A stretch of DNA of 64,000 nt from Terriglobia bacterium (lineage in GTDB: Bacteria > Acidobacteriota > Terriglobia > JAIQFV01), in contig JAIQFV010000004.1 of NCBI GenBank assembly GCA_020073085.1, positions 169,246-233,245 of the forward strand, in the 5' to 3' direction. This document shows, piece by piece, positions 25,333 through 34,059 of the stretch (within the stretch, counting starts at the first letter, position 1; each line of letters starts with the position of its first letter). The position numbers were made by a program, and so were the translations under genes. The notes under the pieces were generated by a model. That model was not told the origin of the DNA. It made no database searches and worked only from the letters and a program-made list of their open reading frames with translations.

Positions 25333-27483
25333 ATGTCCAGGGTGCAGCGTTTTGTGCCACTTTCTTTCGTCGTTTTGGGGATCCTCTCCTTCCTGTTTCC
25401 TGACTTTCCCCTGCTTGCACAGACGAAACATACGCCCTCCCTCGATGAACTGCTCAGCATGAAAAGCGTCAGCAGTCCTCAGATCTCCCCCGATGGGAAA
25501 TTTGTGGCCTATAGCGTTCAAGAGACGGACTGGAAGGACAATGCTTATGTGTCTCAGATCTGGTTGGCCGACGTGGAAAGCGGCGCCACCATTCAGCTGA
25601 CCCGGGGAAAGAAATCAAGCGAGAATCCACAATGGTCACCGGATGGAAAGTGGGTGGCCTTTGCCAGCGAGCGCGAGATAATTCCTCCAATCACGGGGCC
25701 CTCCGACGACAAATCAGAAACCAAACCCGCGGCCAGACAGATCTGGCTTATTTCCCCGTCTGGGGGCGAGGCTTGGGTCTTGACGCGCCATGAAACCAAC
25801 GTTGGAGGCTTCCGGTGGTCGAGCAACGGGAGGCAGATCGCCTTCACGGCCACTGAGGCCGAGTCCAAGGCCATGAAGGACCGGAAGGAAAAGTACAGTG
25901 ATTACGAAGTCTTTGAAGAAGACTTTACGCTAAACCAGCTTTGGGTGGTGGACGTGTCAGAGGCCGAGGCTTCCTTCGCGCCGGTCAAGGCTCGACAAGT
26001 TACAAAAGACCCCACTCTGAACATCGGGGGATTCGCCTGGTCACCTGATTCCATTCGCATCGCGTTTCAAGCGACTCCAAACCCTCTTCTCGCCTTCAGC
26101 GGGGAAGCGGACCTTTATCTTGTCGATCTGGCCCGGGAGAATCAGGTCCACAGGATCGTAGCGCTGGAGGGCCCCGATGGGAATCCCGTTTTTTCACCCG
26201 ATGGGAAGCAGTTGGCTTTTTCAACGGCCCTGGGTCAAAAGTACTCATATTATTTGAACGGCCATATCGCAACGGTGAACCTTGAAATGGCGCTCACGCA
26301 CCCCGCCACGAAGCCCTCTGACGTGAATGACTTGACTGCGGAATTTGATGAAAACCCTCAATTGATGAACTGGGGGCCCGATGGAATTTATTTTGGAGCG
26401 CTGCAGAAGACGTCTTCGCATCTCTTTCGGATTGAACCTCAGACCCGACAAATTACCCGCATCAGTTCTCCGGACCGTTTTGCCGGCGGCGGTACTTCTT
26501 TCACGAGAGATTTCAAGAGGGTGGCGTTCACCGCCAGCGACGATACGCATGTGGGTGAAATTTTCGTCTCTACGGTCGCTCCGTTTGCGCCGCGTAAGCT
26601 CACCGATTTGAACAAACAGTTGAAGGGCTGGACAGTGGGCAGCGTCGAGTTGATTTCCTGGAAGAGCAAGGACGGATCGACCATTGAGGGCGTGCTGCAC
26701 AAGCCGGCCGATTTTGATCCCCATAAGAAATACCCTCTGCTTGTGGTCATTCATGGCGGCCCGACAGGGATTTCCCGGGCGTTGATGAATCCTGCGAATC
26801 ATTATTATCCGGTGGAGCAATTTCTTTCGAAAGGGGCCCTGGTGTTGGAGCCCAATTACCGCGGCAGCGCGGGCTATGGAGAGAAGTTTCGTTCCCTCAA
26901 CGTGCGCAATCTGGGTGTCGGCGACATGTGGGATGTCATGAGCGGCGTGGACGCGGTCATTGCGCAGGGAATCGTCGACCCGTCGCGTCTCGGTTCGATG
27001 GGCTGGTCACAGGGCGGCTACATTTCCGCTTTCTTGACCACCAACACCGATCGGTTCAAGGCCATCTCGGTGGGCGCCGGCATCAGTGACTGGATGACGT
27101 ACTATGTCAACACAGATATTACACCCTTCACCCGGCAGTACTTGCATGCCACGCCATGGGAGGATCCGGCGATTTATGCCTTGACCTCTCCCATTACCAA
27201 TATCAGGAAGGCCCGTACCCCCACCCTGATACAACATGGCCAGTTCGACAAGCGAGTGCCAAACCCCAACGGCTTCGAGCTCTATCGGGGGCTGAAGGAT
27301 GAAAACGTTCCCGCCCGGATGATCATTTATGCAGGGTTCGGCCACGGCATCACCAAGCCCAAATCAAATCGCGCCGTGTTGCAGCATAATCTCGATTGGT
27401 TCAGCTATTATATCTGGGGGGAACCGGTTCCACCGGAATCTCCGCTGCGGGGGAGCGGAGAAGCCGTCACCCACATGCAGTGA
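25333..27483 (+). CDS. S9 family peptidase (prolyl oligopeptidase / acylaminoacyl-peptidase type), exported
   Basis: A 716-residue serine peptidase. Residues 1-30 form a signal peptide (FVVLGILSFLFPDFPLLAQ). A beta-propeller of TolB/WD40-like blades follows (repeated SPDGKxVAF, WSPDG motifs, about 45-430), and an alpha/beta-hydrolase domain ends the chain. The catalytic triad is visible: Ser559 in GWSQGG, Asp639 in GQFDKRVP and His671 in GFGHGI. Such enzymes remove short peptides or blocked residues from peptides in the periplasm. An AGGAGG ribosome site lies before ATG 25333. The M48 peptidase gene follows, suggesting a joint role in envelope proteolysis. Confidence 0.93.
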   Translation: MSRVQRFVPLSFVVLGILSFLFPDFPLLAQTKHTPSLDELLSMKSVSSPQISPDGKFVAYSVQETDWKDNAYVSQIWLADVESGATIQLTRGKKSSENPQWSPDGKWVAFASEREIIPPITGPSDDKSETKPAARQIWLISPSGGEAWVLTRHETNVGGFRWSSNGRQIAFTATEAESKAMKDRKEKYSDYEVFEEDFTLNQLWVVDVSEAEASFAPVKARQVTKDPTLNIGGFAWSPDSIRIAFQATPNPLLAFSGEADLYLVDLARENQVHRIVALEGPDGNPVFSPDGKQLAFSTALGQKYSYYLNGHIATVNLEMALTHPATKPSDVNDLTAEFDENPQLMNWGPDGIYFGALQKTSSHLFRIEPQTRQITRISSPDRFAGGGTSFTRDFKRVAFTASDDTHVGEIFVSTVAPFAPRKLTDLNKQLKGWTVGSVELISWKSKDGSTIEGVLHKPADFDPHKKYPLLVVIHGGPTGISRALMNPANHYYPVEQFLSKGALVLEPNYRGSAGYGEKFRSLNVRNLGVGDMWDVMSGVDAVIAQGIVDPSRLGSMGWSQGGYISAFLTTNTDRFKAISVGAGISDWMTYYVNTDITPFTRQYLHATPWEDPAIYALTSPITNIRKARTPTLIQHGQFDKRVPNPNGFELYRGLKDENVPARMIIYAGFGHGITKPKSNRAVLQHNLDWFSYYIWGEPVPPESPLRGSGEAVTHMQ

Positions 27484-27595
27484 GATGAGAGAGACGCCTG
27501 ACGCGCGGGAGCCTTTGAACGACCGGCTTGACGATGACCTCTCTCATCATGACCCCCGGACGCACAGGAATCCACTCTCAAAGATTTCAAGGATA

Positions 27596-29005
27596 ATGGA
27601 GCAAGCGATGCGTCAAAGATCCGGCCACCGAATCATCCTCGGTACAGCGCTCTTGCTTTTGTCTTTAAGTTCAACCTACCTGGCCCGGGCGGCATCCGGG
27701 CCTCTGGCAGGCGCGGCGAAGGCGAGCGAGACCGGCGCTTCGCAAGCGCCGCCTCCGGAGAAGCCGGCGATTCGAGCGGCCAAGGACCAAGAAGAGCGGA
27801 AGGTGCAGGGCTATACCCTGACCGCTGATCAGCGTGAGAAAGCCATTGCTTACTCCCGGGCCAACTACCTGCTTTACTTTATCGGGATTGCTTACAGCCT
27901 GGCCCTGTTCTACTTCCTGATGCGCCTTCAATGGCCGGTCCAATTTGCGCGTTGGGCTGAAGGGAGAGGGACGCGGCGGCGAATTTTCCAGGTCCTCATC
28001 TTTGCCCCGCTGTTCCTGGTCACCTTGCAGGTGATGACCTTTCCGGTTGATTACTACGGTGAACATCTCGAAAAGAAATTTGGTTTGTCGGTCCAGTCCT
28101 TTGGTTCCTGGATGCTCGATTGGCTGAAGGGCTTGGTCCTTGGAGTCATTCTCGGGACTTTCCTGATCTGGATCCTCTATGGGGTGATTCGACGCAGTCC
28201 TCGACGCTGGTGGTTCTATTTTTGGCTGGCCACCATCCCCATTGCGGTCTTCCTGATATTTTTGCAGCCTTATGTCATCGAGCCCCTCTTTTACAAATTC
28301 ACACCACTTCAGGAAACCCAGCCGAAGTTGACCGGGCGTCTTTTGGAAGTTGTAGGCCGGGCGGGACTCGATATTCCCGAGTCCAAGATGTATGAGATGA
28401 ACGCCAGCACGAAGGTAAAGGCGCTGAATGCTTACGTAAGCGGGCTGGGGTCCTCGAAACGAGTGGTGGTCTGGGACACGACGATCAACAAGATGACCCC
28501 TGATGAGATCGCGTTTGTCTTCGGTCATGAAGCAGGGCATTACGTTCTGCACCATATTCCCAAATTGATCGCATTAACACTCCTGGTTATTTTGGTGCTC
28601 TTCTATCTCGGATACCGGCTGGTGAACTGGGCCATCCCCCGTTGGCAGGACTGGTCCGGGGTCAACCGTCTCGAGGATTGGGGATCCTTGACGTTCTTGC
28701 TCCTGTTCATCACCATTCTTTCCTTTGTCTCCAATCCGCTGCTGAACGGGATTTCTCGACACTTTGAGCATCAGGCCGATATTTACGGCCTTGAAGTGAC
28801 TCATGGCCTGGTACCCGACGGCCCGCAGAATGCCGCCCGCGCGTTCCAGATCCTTGGAGAAGTGGATTTGGGAGACCCCGATCCGGGCGAGTTTATCAAG
28901 GTCTGGCTTTACGGGCATCCACCAGTCGCAGAGCGAGTCGCCTTTGCGCTGGAGTACAATCCCTGGGGAGAGGGTGGACGGCCGCAATTCGTCCAGGTGA
29001 AGTGA
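27596..29005 (+). CDS. M48 family metallopeptidase, Ste24/HtpX-like, membrane-bound
   Basis: A 469-residue membrane protease. After an N-terminal signal-like segment and a Pro/Ala linker it has several transmembrane helices (about residues 85-240), then the catalytic HEAGH with His311, Glu312 and His315, further hydrophobic segments (about 320-345 and 360-380), and the third zinc ligand Glu391 in HFEHQADIYGLE. The ending HPPVAERVAFA is typical of CAAX protease Ste24 relatives. The family cleaves misfolded or prenylated membrane proteins; bacterial members probably act in membrane quality control. ATG 27596 has AAGGA upstream. In the linker, GGCGCTT-CGC-AAGCGCC (27734-27750) forms a small in-frame palindrome. 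Confidence 0.92.
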   Translation: MEQAMRQRSGHRIILGTALLLLSLSSTYLARAASGPLAGAAKASETGASQAPPPEKPAIRAAKDQEERKVQGYTLTADQREKAIAYSRANYLLYFIGIAYSLALFYFLMRLQWPVQFARWAEGRGTRRRIFQVLIFAPLFLVTLQVMTFPVDYYGEHLEKKFGLSVQSFGSWMLDWLKGLVLGVILGTFLIWILYGVIRRSPRRWWFYFWLATIPIAVFLIFLQPYVIEPLFYKFTPLQETQPKLTGRLLEVVGRAGLDIPESKMYEMNASTKVKALNAYVSGLGSSKRVVVWDTTINKMTPDEIAFVFGHEAGHYVLHHIPKLIALTLLVILVLFYLGYRLVNWAIPRWQDWSGVNRLEDWGSLTFLLLFITILSFVSNPLLNGISRHFEHQADIYGLEVTHGLVPDGPQNAARAFQILGEVDLGDPDPGEFIKVWLYGHPPVAERVAFALEYNPWGEGGRPQFVQVK

Positions 29006-29029
29006 TATCCTACGTGAAAGGTGTGTAGC

Positions 29030-29407
29030 ATGGATGATATGAACAAGAAGAGCTCCTCAGCCGTGTTTGATCACCGTCCCTGGGGGAGTTTCACAGTGCT
29101 GGATGAAGGGAACGGATACAAGGTCAAGCGGATTGAAGTCCTCCCGGGGAAACGGTTGAGCTACCAAAAGCATGCCCAACGCGCTGAGCATTGGATGGTT
29201 GTCCAAGGTCGAGCGCTGGTGACGCTCGACGGCCTGGAAATTTCCCTGTCCTCAGGCGGGACGATTGATATTCCCAGAGGATCTGCACACCGGATCAAGA
29301 ACCAGGGAGTGGGAATGCTCGTTTTTATTGAAGTCCAGCGGGGAAGCTACCTTGGCGAGGACGACATCGCGCGTCTTGAAGACGATTACGGGCGTGTTAA
29401 GAAATGA
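29030..29407 (+). CDS. Mannose-6-phosphate isomerase type II-like cupin
   Basis: A 125-residue single cupin domain matching the C-terminal domain of ManC-type bifunctional enzymes: RPWGSFTVLDEG, KVKRIEVLPGKRLSYQKH, RAEHWMVVQGRA and GGTIDIPRGSAHRIKNQG. The metal-site residues (Gln/His in SYQKH, Glu-His in AEHW, His in SAHR) are present. Type II phosphomannose isomerases interconvert fructose-6-P and mannose-6-P, but stand-alone small cupins of this kind often lack proven activity. ATG 29030 follows AAAGGTG, 24 bp after the M48 gene, so they may be co-transcribed. Confidence 0.83.
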   Translation: MDDMNKKSSSAVFDHRPWGSFTVLDEGNGYKVKRIEVLPGKRLSYQKHAQRAEHWMVVQGRALVTLDGLEISLSSGGTIDIPRGSAHRIKNQGVGMLVFIEVQRGSYLGEDDIARLEDDYGRVKK

Positions 29408-29627
29408 AGGGCACGACCACCCGCACAGCAGAATCCACAAGAACGCGGTCCGCAACTCTTGCATGGTCGTCCCCGATCTTCGTGCCCCACTCTTGACTCG
29501 TCACCCATGCGGCGCCGGTTGGGGACAGACAGACGGGCGAAATCCATCCGTCCACTCGATTGTTCTATGCCTCCTTCACGTCTCTGCACGGAGTTTGTTT
29601 TAGAACCCGGAAGGGCTCCTTCAAATC

Positions 29628-30926
29628 GTGACCGCTCCTCTTCCTAACCTTACAACCCCCCGGGCAGCCGCCCGGCGCGCGTCCATGTTCCGCGCCTTGC
29701 GCCATCGAAATTTTCAGCTTTTTTTCGGCGGCCAGTTGATCTCGTTGATTGGAACGTGGATGCAGACATTGGCGCAGGGCTGGCTGGTCTATCGGCTGAC
29801 GCATTCCGCGGCCTTGCTCGGGACGGTCGGCTTTGCAGGTCAAATTCCGGTTCTTTTTTTTGGCCCTCTGGCGGGAATCATTGCCGATCGCCACCGGCGG
29901 CACCGCATTGTCATTGCCACTCAAGCGGCCATGATGTGTCAGGCCTTGCTTATGGCGATACTCACCCTCACCCGGGTCATCACCTTCAGCGAGATCTTCG
30001 TTCTGGCGCTCTGCCTGGGTGTCTGCAATGCCTTTGATATTCCCGCCCGGCAATCATTTCTGGTCGAGATGGTGGGGGACGAAGACTTGATGAATGCCAT
30101 CGCCTTGAACTCCTCGATCTTCAATAGTGCCCGGATCGTGGGCCCCGCTGTGGCCGGGGTGCTTGTGGCCGCCCTGGGAGAGGGGATGTGCTTTCTCATC
30201 AACGGCCTCAGTTTTATTGCCGTGATCGCGGGGCTTTTGATGATGAAAGTAAACACCCCACGGTTCGAGCACCATGGCACCGGGAAGTGGGACCAGTTCC
30301 GGGAAGGTTTGAATTACACTCGGAAGAACGTGGCCATCCGCGCTTTGCTGCTTTTGCTGGGTATGGTCAGCTTACTGGGAATGGCCTACATGGTGCTCAT
30401 GCCAATCTTTGCGGATAAGGTGCTTCACAGTGGAGCGCGGGGTTTGGGGTGGTTGATGACCTCCGCCGGCTTTGGCGCACTGTTGGCTGCCCTCTCTTTG
30501 GCAAGACGAAGAAACGTCTTGGGATTGGATCGTGTGGTGGCACGGGCTTCCGCGGGATTCGGTGTGAGCCTGGTGCTGTTTGGATTCTCCAAGTTCCTGT
30601 GGTTGTCCATGGTCCTGTTGGTTCCCGCCGGATTCTGTCTCATGGTGCAAATGGCGGCCACCAACACCCTGGTCCAGTCGATCGTTGCCGATGCCATGCG
30701 CGGCCGGGTGATGGGACTCTACACCATGATGTTTCTGGGGATAGCCCCTTTTGGAAGTTTGATGGCCGGATTCCTGGCGCAACGGTACAGTGCCCCTTTG
30801 GCTGTGATTTGCGGGGGGCTCGCGTGCGTTTTGAGTGCCATCGTGTTTGGCTACCGGCTTCGACACCTTAAGATCGACAGTCATTTCCCCCTGTCAATTC
30901 CGGAGACCCCCTCCGATGCCGTCTAA
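29628..30926 (+). CDS. MFS transporter, EntS-like (MFS_3) exporter group
   Basis: A 432-residue membrane protein with about twelve helices. The opening FRALRHRNFQLFFGGQLISLIGTWMQTLAQGWLVYRLT and the TM2-3 loop GIIADRHRRHR are typical of the MFS_3 group that includes enterobactin exporter EntS and macrolide efflux proteins. Substrate unknown. The frame opens with GTG 29628 behind GGAAGGG; ATG 29685 is an alternative. Its last 11 bases overlap the start of the next MFS gene, so the two are translated together. Confidence 0.88.
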   Translation: MTAPLPNLTTPRAAARRASMFRALRHRNFQLFFGGQLISLIGTWMQTLAQGWLVYRLTHSAALLGTVGFAGQIPVLFFGPLAGIIADRHRRHRIVIATQAAMMCQALLMAILTLTRVITFSEIFVLALCLGVCNAFDIPARQSFLVEMVGDEDLMNAIALNSSIFNSARIVGPAVAGVLVAALGEGMCFLINGLSFIAVIAGLLMMKVNTPRFEHHGTGKWDQFREGLNYTRKNVAIRALLLLLGMVSLLGMAYMVLMPIFADKVLHSGARGLGWLMTSAGFGALLAALSLARRRNVLGLDRVVARASAGFGVSLVLFGFSKFLWLSMVLLVPAGFCLMVQMAATNTLVQSIVADAMRGRVMGLYTMMFLGIAPFGSLMAGFLAQRYSAPLAVICGGLACVLSAIVFGYRLRHLKIDSHFPLSIPETPSDAV

Positions 30927-32361
30927 CTCATTTCCTGTCCTGACCACCCTGTCCGGGCCGGAGGCTCGCGATCGACGCAATGCGCTGGCGGCCTCCTTCC
31001 TGGGCTGGACCCTTGACGCCTTTGATTTTTTTGTCGTGGTCATGGTGTTGACCGAAATCGCCAAGGACTTTCACCGGACCAATGCGGAGATTGCGCTGAC
31101 GCTCACGGCTACCCTCGCTTTTCGGCCGATCGGAGCTTTCATTTTCGGGTTGATGGCCGACAAATACGGGCGTCGCTTGCCCCTCATGATCGACGTCGTT
31201 TTCTTTTCAGTCATTGAAGTCGCCTCAGGTCTCGCGCCAAACTTCACCACGTTTCTGATCCTGCGGGCGCTGTTTGGCATCGGCATGGGAGGCGAATGGG
31301 GCGTGGGCGCCTCCCTGGCCATGGAAGCGGTGCCTCCCCGATGGCGGGGGATTCTCTCCGGTCTCCTTCAGGAAGGGTATGCGGCAGGCTACCTTTTAGC
31401 ATCGAGCGCCTATTTTCTCGTCCTACCTCATTTGGGGTGGCGCGCCATGTTCTTCATTGGTGGGGCCCCAGCGCTCTTGGCCTGGTTCATCCGGCGCAAG
31501 GTAAAAGAATCTGATGTGTGGGAGCGTTCCAGGAGAAAGGACTGGAGTGCCCTTTGGATCTCAGTGCGGAGCCACGTCAAATATTACGTGTTGCTCGCAG
31601 GAGTCGTTGTTGTCCTTGACGCCTTCCGCCGACCGGCCGCCTCTTTATTGGAGAGGCTTTTGAACTCGGAAAGCATGGAGGGAACCGGAGGGACTTCTCC
31701 ATTTCGGATCCTCATCGTGTTCGTGGTCGCTGGAATCATCCTCTTCATGGCGGATGTGACCTGGCATGTGGCCGAAGGACACCGCAAACTATTTTTCTAT
31801 CTGGTCGCGCTGATGACGATGATGAGTTTTGTTTCGCACGGTACCCAGGATATGTATCCGACCTTTTTGAAGGTGCAGCGCGGATTCTCTCCGCGAATGA
31901 CCGCGATCATTTCCATCATCGCCAACCTCGGAGCTTTGATTGGGGGGATATGCGGCGGGCTCTTCTCGGACCGGTTTGGCCGCCGCCGGGGAATGATCAC
32001 GGCACTGTTAATCGGAATTGTGATAATTCCCCTTTGGGTGTATTCCCCCACCGCCAGCCTGCTGATGCTGGGGGCCTTTATGATTCAATTTATGGTCCAG
32101 GGGGCCTGGGGGGTTATTCCGGCCCACATCACAGAACTTTCCCCGGATAGCGTTAGAGGATTTCTGGCGGGTTTTGCCTACCAGTGCGGCATTTTGATCG
32201 CCGGGAGCGTGGCCTACCTGGAGGCGATTTTCGCAAACCGAATGAACTACGCCAATGCCATGGCTGCCACAGCATTCGTCGTGTTCTTGATTGCCGCGGT
32301 GGTCATCGCGCTGGGGCGCGAGAAGCGGGGAATCGAATTTGGGGTGGGGCGGACCACCTAA
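30916..32361 (+). CDS. MFS transporter, sialate/lactate:H+ symporter (SHS) type
   Basis: A 481-residue MFS permease. Visible marks are ASFLGWTLDAFDFFVVVMVL in TM1, the loop GLMADKYGRRLPLM, and RALFGIGMGGEWGVGASLAMEAVPPRWRG in TM4-5, matching the SHS family of carboxylate symporters (JEN1, NanT-like). It has an enlarged central region with an extra helix pair (about 220-285). The ATG at 30916 lies inside the end of the previous gene (11-base overlap). The pairing of an EntS-like exporter and a carboxylate importer is unusual; the shared substrate, if any, is unknown. Confidence 0.9.
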   Translation: MPSNSFPVLTTLSGPEARDRRNALAASFLGWTLDAFDFFVVVMVLTEIAKDFHRTNAEIALTLTATLAFRPIGAFIFGLMADKYGRRLPLMIDVVFFSVIEVASGLAPNFTTFLILRALFGIGMGGEWGVGASLAMEAVPPRWRGILSGLLQEGYAAGYLLASSAYFLVLPHLGWRAMFFIGGAPALLAWFIRRKVKESDVWERSRRKDWSALWISVRSHVKYYVLLAGVVVVLDAFRRPAASLLERLLNSESMEGTGGTSPFRILIVFVVAGIILFMADVTWHVAEGHRKLFFYLVALMTMMSFVSHGTQDMYPTFLKVQRGFSPRMTAIISIIANLGALIGGICGGLFSDRFGRRRGMITALLIGIVIIPLWVYSPTASLLMLGAFMIQFMVQGAWGVIPAHITELSPDSVRGFLAGFAYQCGILIAGSVAYLEAIFANRMNYANAMAATAFVVFLIAAVVIALGREKRGIEFGVGRTT

Positions 32362-32580
32362 GGACCAATCGGGCCAAAGTCGAAATGTCCGCCCCGGCGT
32401 AAGGGCCCGACAGGGAATTTCGCGCCGCTTGGGTTCGGACCTTGCCAGGCCTGAGAAGTCCCGCCCAGACGTGAGGGCACGGCAGGGATTCTCAGGCCGC
32501 TTGAGTTCGAACCTAACTGGGCCAGAGTCGAACTTCCCCCCTTGGCGTAAGGGCACGACTTCAGTCTTGCCGCTGGGCCG
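32362..32580. repeat. Imperfect tandem repeat, about 72-76-bp unit, three copies
   Basis: Units start near 32362, 32437 and 32509. The anchor (G)GCGTAAGGGC recurs at 32396, 32468 (as GACGTGAGGGC) and 32544. The third unit ends in a C-TTCA-G hairpin (GGCACGA...TCTTGCC, one mismatch), and the first two carry decayed versions of it. The repeat begins at the stop codon of the MFS gene and overlaps the end of the RAYT pseudogene. Confidence 0.75.
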
Positions 32581-32953
32581 CGTTCTCCCAAATATAGGTT
32601 TTATGAGTTGCATAATCTCTTGTGTCTCGAATCTCATGATCTGCGAAACCTGGCTGCCATATCTCAAGCGATGAGTTTAACTCTTTCCCTACCCGATATT
32701 AATACCCGCCCCGAATTAGCTGCACGGCCCGCTCCAAGGTCGTTTGCTTTCCTGGTGTAATGATCAGATGAAAGTGCTCCGGCATGAGTGTGAATTCGTG
32801 CAACAGATAACGTGATTTCATTCGATAGTCATAGAGAACGTCCAAGAACAATCTTGCGAAAGGATCCGCCCGAAAAAGCTGGCGGCGCTCCCAGGTGTTT
32901 GCCGTGATGAAGAAGGTCCCTTGATGATTTGGACCACGATGAGGTTTTGCCAT
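32561..32953 (-). pseudogene. REP-associated tyrosine transposase (RAYT, Y1_Tnp) with one in-frame stop
   Basis: The frame from ATG 32953 encodes MAKPHRGPNHQGTFFITANT, then the HUH motif MPEHFHLIITP and AVQLIRGGY, and stops at TAA 32701-32699. Reading through in the same frame gives YRVGKELNSSLEIWQPGFADHEIRD-type sequence with DYATHKTYIWEN, ending at TGA 32563. These are the second half and catalytic-tyrosine region of RAYT proteins. Where the family normally has GG(F/Y)S, the Ser codon appears to have become TAA by one base change. The 3' end also differs: the usual YI.ENPV tail is replaced by a few residues coded by a REP-like hairpin. Gene and hairpins therefore abut on both sides. Confidence 0.85.
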
Positions 32954-32965
32954 GGATCTGCTCCA

Positions 32966-33076
32966 GGGGCTAAAGCCCCAGGGGGTAATAAAGGGGGGGA
33001 GCTTGGACGGCACGACTAAAGTCATGCCCTGACAGGTCAAGGGGGGAGACGGCGGGGTATGACTAAAGTCGTACCC
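32966..33076. repeat. Three REP-like hairpins, C-TAAA-G cap
   Basis: GGGGC-TAAA-GCCCC (32966-32979), GGCACGAC-TAAA-GTCATGCC (33009-33028, one wobble) and GGGTATGAC-TAAA-GTCGTACCC (33055-33076, one wobble). The loop is constant while the arms differ and stay paired. They begin 13 bp upstream of the RAYT pseudogene start. Confidence 0.85.
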
Positions 33077-33255
33077 TTCCGGGCTAATGGGGGAGTCTGG
33101 TCAGAGGTCAGAATTCAAAGGATAAGAACGGACCGAAGCATTTTGCGACAGATCTCTTTTCCCTCATTCAAATCTGACTTCCAACCTCCGACCTCCGACT
33201 TCTGGCTTCCGTATCTTCCATCCGGTTTCAATCCACTTGTTTTCTCTTGTTGCTC
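33077..33255. repeat. Low-complexity CTTC/CCTCCGAC repeats
   Basis: The words GACTTCC, AACCTCCGACC, TCCGACTTCTGGC alternate at 33175-33225. The same style of short quasi-repeat occurs at 40,990-41,190. Confidence 0.5.
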
Positions 33256-33990
33256 CTAATCAAATACCTTCTCCACCTTCTGGTATTTGCTGTGCACGTC
33301 ATCAACGGCCTTTTTGAGGGCCTCCTGATCCTTTCCCCTGCTGGTCTCGGCCAACTGGTCGGTGGCTGAACAAAGCTCTGCCCGGGCCTTTTCGTATGAC
33401 GGGATCTTGCTTTCGAGGCGCTTGGGAAGAGGCGCTTTCAGCAAATCGCCGCATTGAGAGACCAACTTCACACTGCTTGCCCGTAACTCGTTCCACTTCA
33501 TTCCCGGCAGATACTGATGATAAATCTTGTAAAGTACGACGTGATACGCATCGAGTTCTTTGCTGACAGGCCGGATCACGCGGACCAACCCCTCATATTC
33601 GGCATGCACTTTCTCCGCGGCCTCGAGCAGTTTGGCGTCATCGTTTTTCCCCACCGCTGATTCATAATCGGAAGCAGCCTGGATGAACCCCCGGACCTTG
33701 TCATCCCATTTCGATTTCTTGTCGCGGAGAATCCCGGGCAACTCGATGGAGGGAAGTTCCTTGGCAAACTGGGATACTTTCGGCGCAAGCTCTTTCATCA
33801 GGCCATAGTCCTTCTGTGGGTACGCCTGATGCCACATCGGGAATATGACCTCATGAAACGCGGCGAGCCTGGGAATGTCTGAAGAGGTTTCTTCGGTGGC
33901 TTTCTTGTGTGTCTCCTGCGCTTGGGCTGGTAGACCTATGACAACTGTAGCGATCATGGCAATTATCAGATAAGTGCAGTGTCTTTTCAT
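33256..33990 (-). CDS. Periplasmic all-helical protein of unknown function
   Basis: A 244-residue protein with a signal peptide (KRHCTYLIIAMIATVVIGLPAQA, cleavage near residue 25). The mature part is charged and predicted helical, with two similar halves: VHAEYEGLVRV in the middle and VHSKYQKVEKVFD at the end both close a helix after a stretch on amounts of subunit (KLLEAAEKVHAEY, ALKKAVDDVHSKY). This suggests an internally duplicated four-helix arrangement. There is no CxxCH motif, so it is not a cytochrome c'. A function is not assigned. ATG 33990 follows AAGGGG; the next gene upstream (DsbA-like) reads in the same direction 69 bp away. Confidence 0.75.
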   Translation of the reverse strand: MKRHCTYLIIAMIATVVIGLPAQAQETHKKATEETSSDIPRLAAFHEVIFPMWHQAYPQKDYGLMKELAPKVSQFAKELPSIELPGILRDKKSKWDDKVRGFIQAASDYESAVGKNDDAKLLEAAEKVHAEYEGLVRVIRPVSKELDAYHVVLYKIYHQYLPGMKWNELRASSVKLVSQCGDLLKAPLPKRLESKIPSYEKARAELCSATDQLAETSRGKDQEALKKAVDDVHSKYQKVEKVFD

Positions 33991-34059
33991 GGGATCCCCT
34001 TGGATGAAGTGAATTGCGGTTCTCACTCTTATTGACCAATGCCTTTCCTGACGGGAAGT

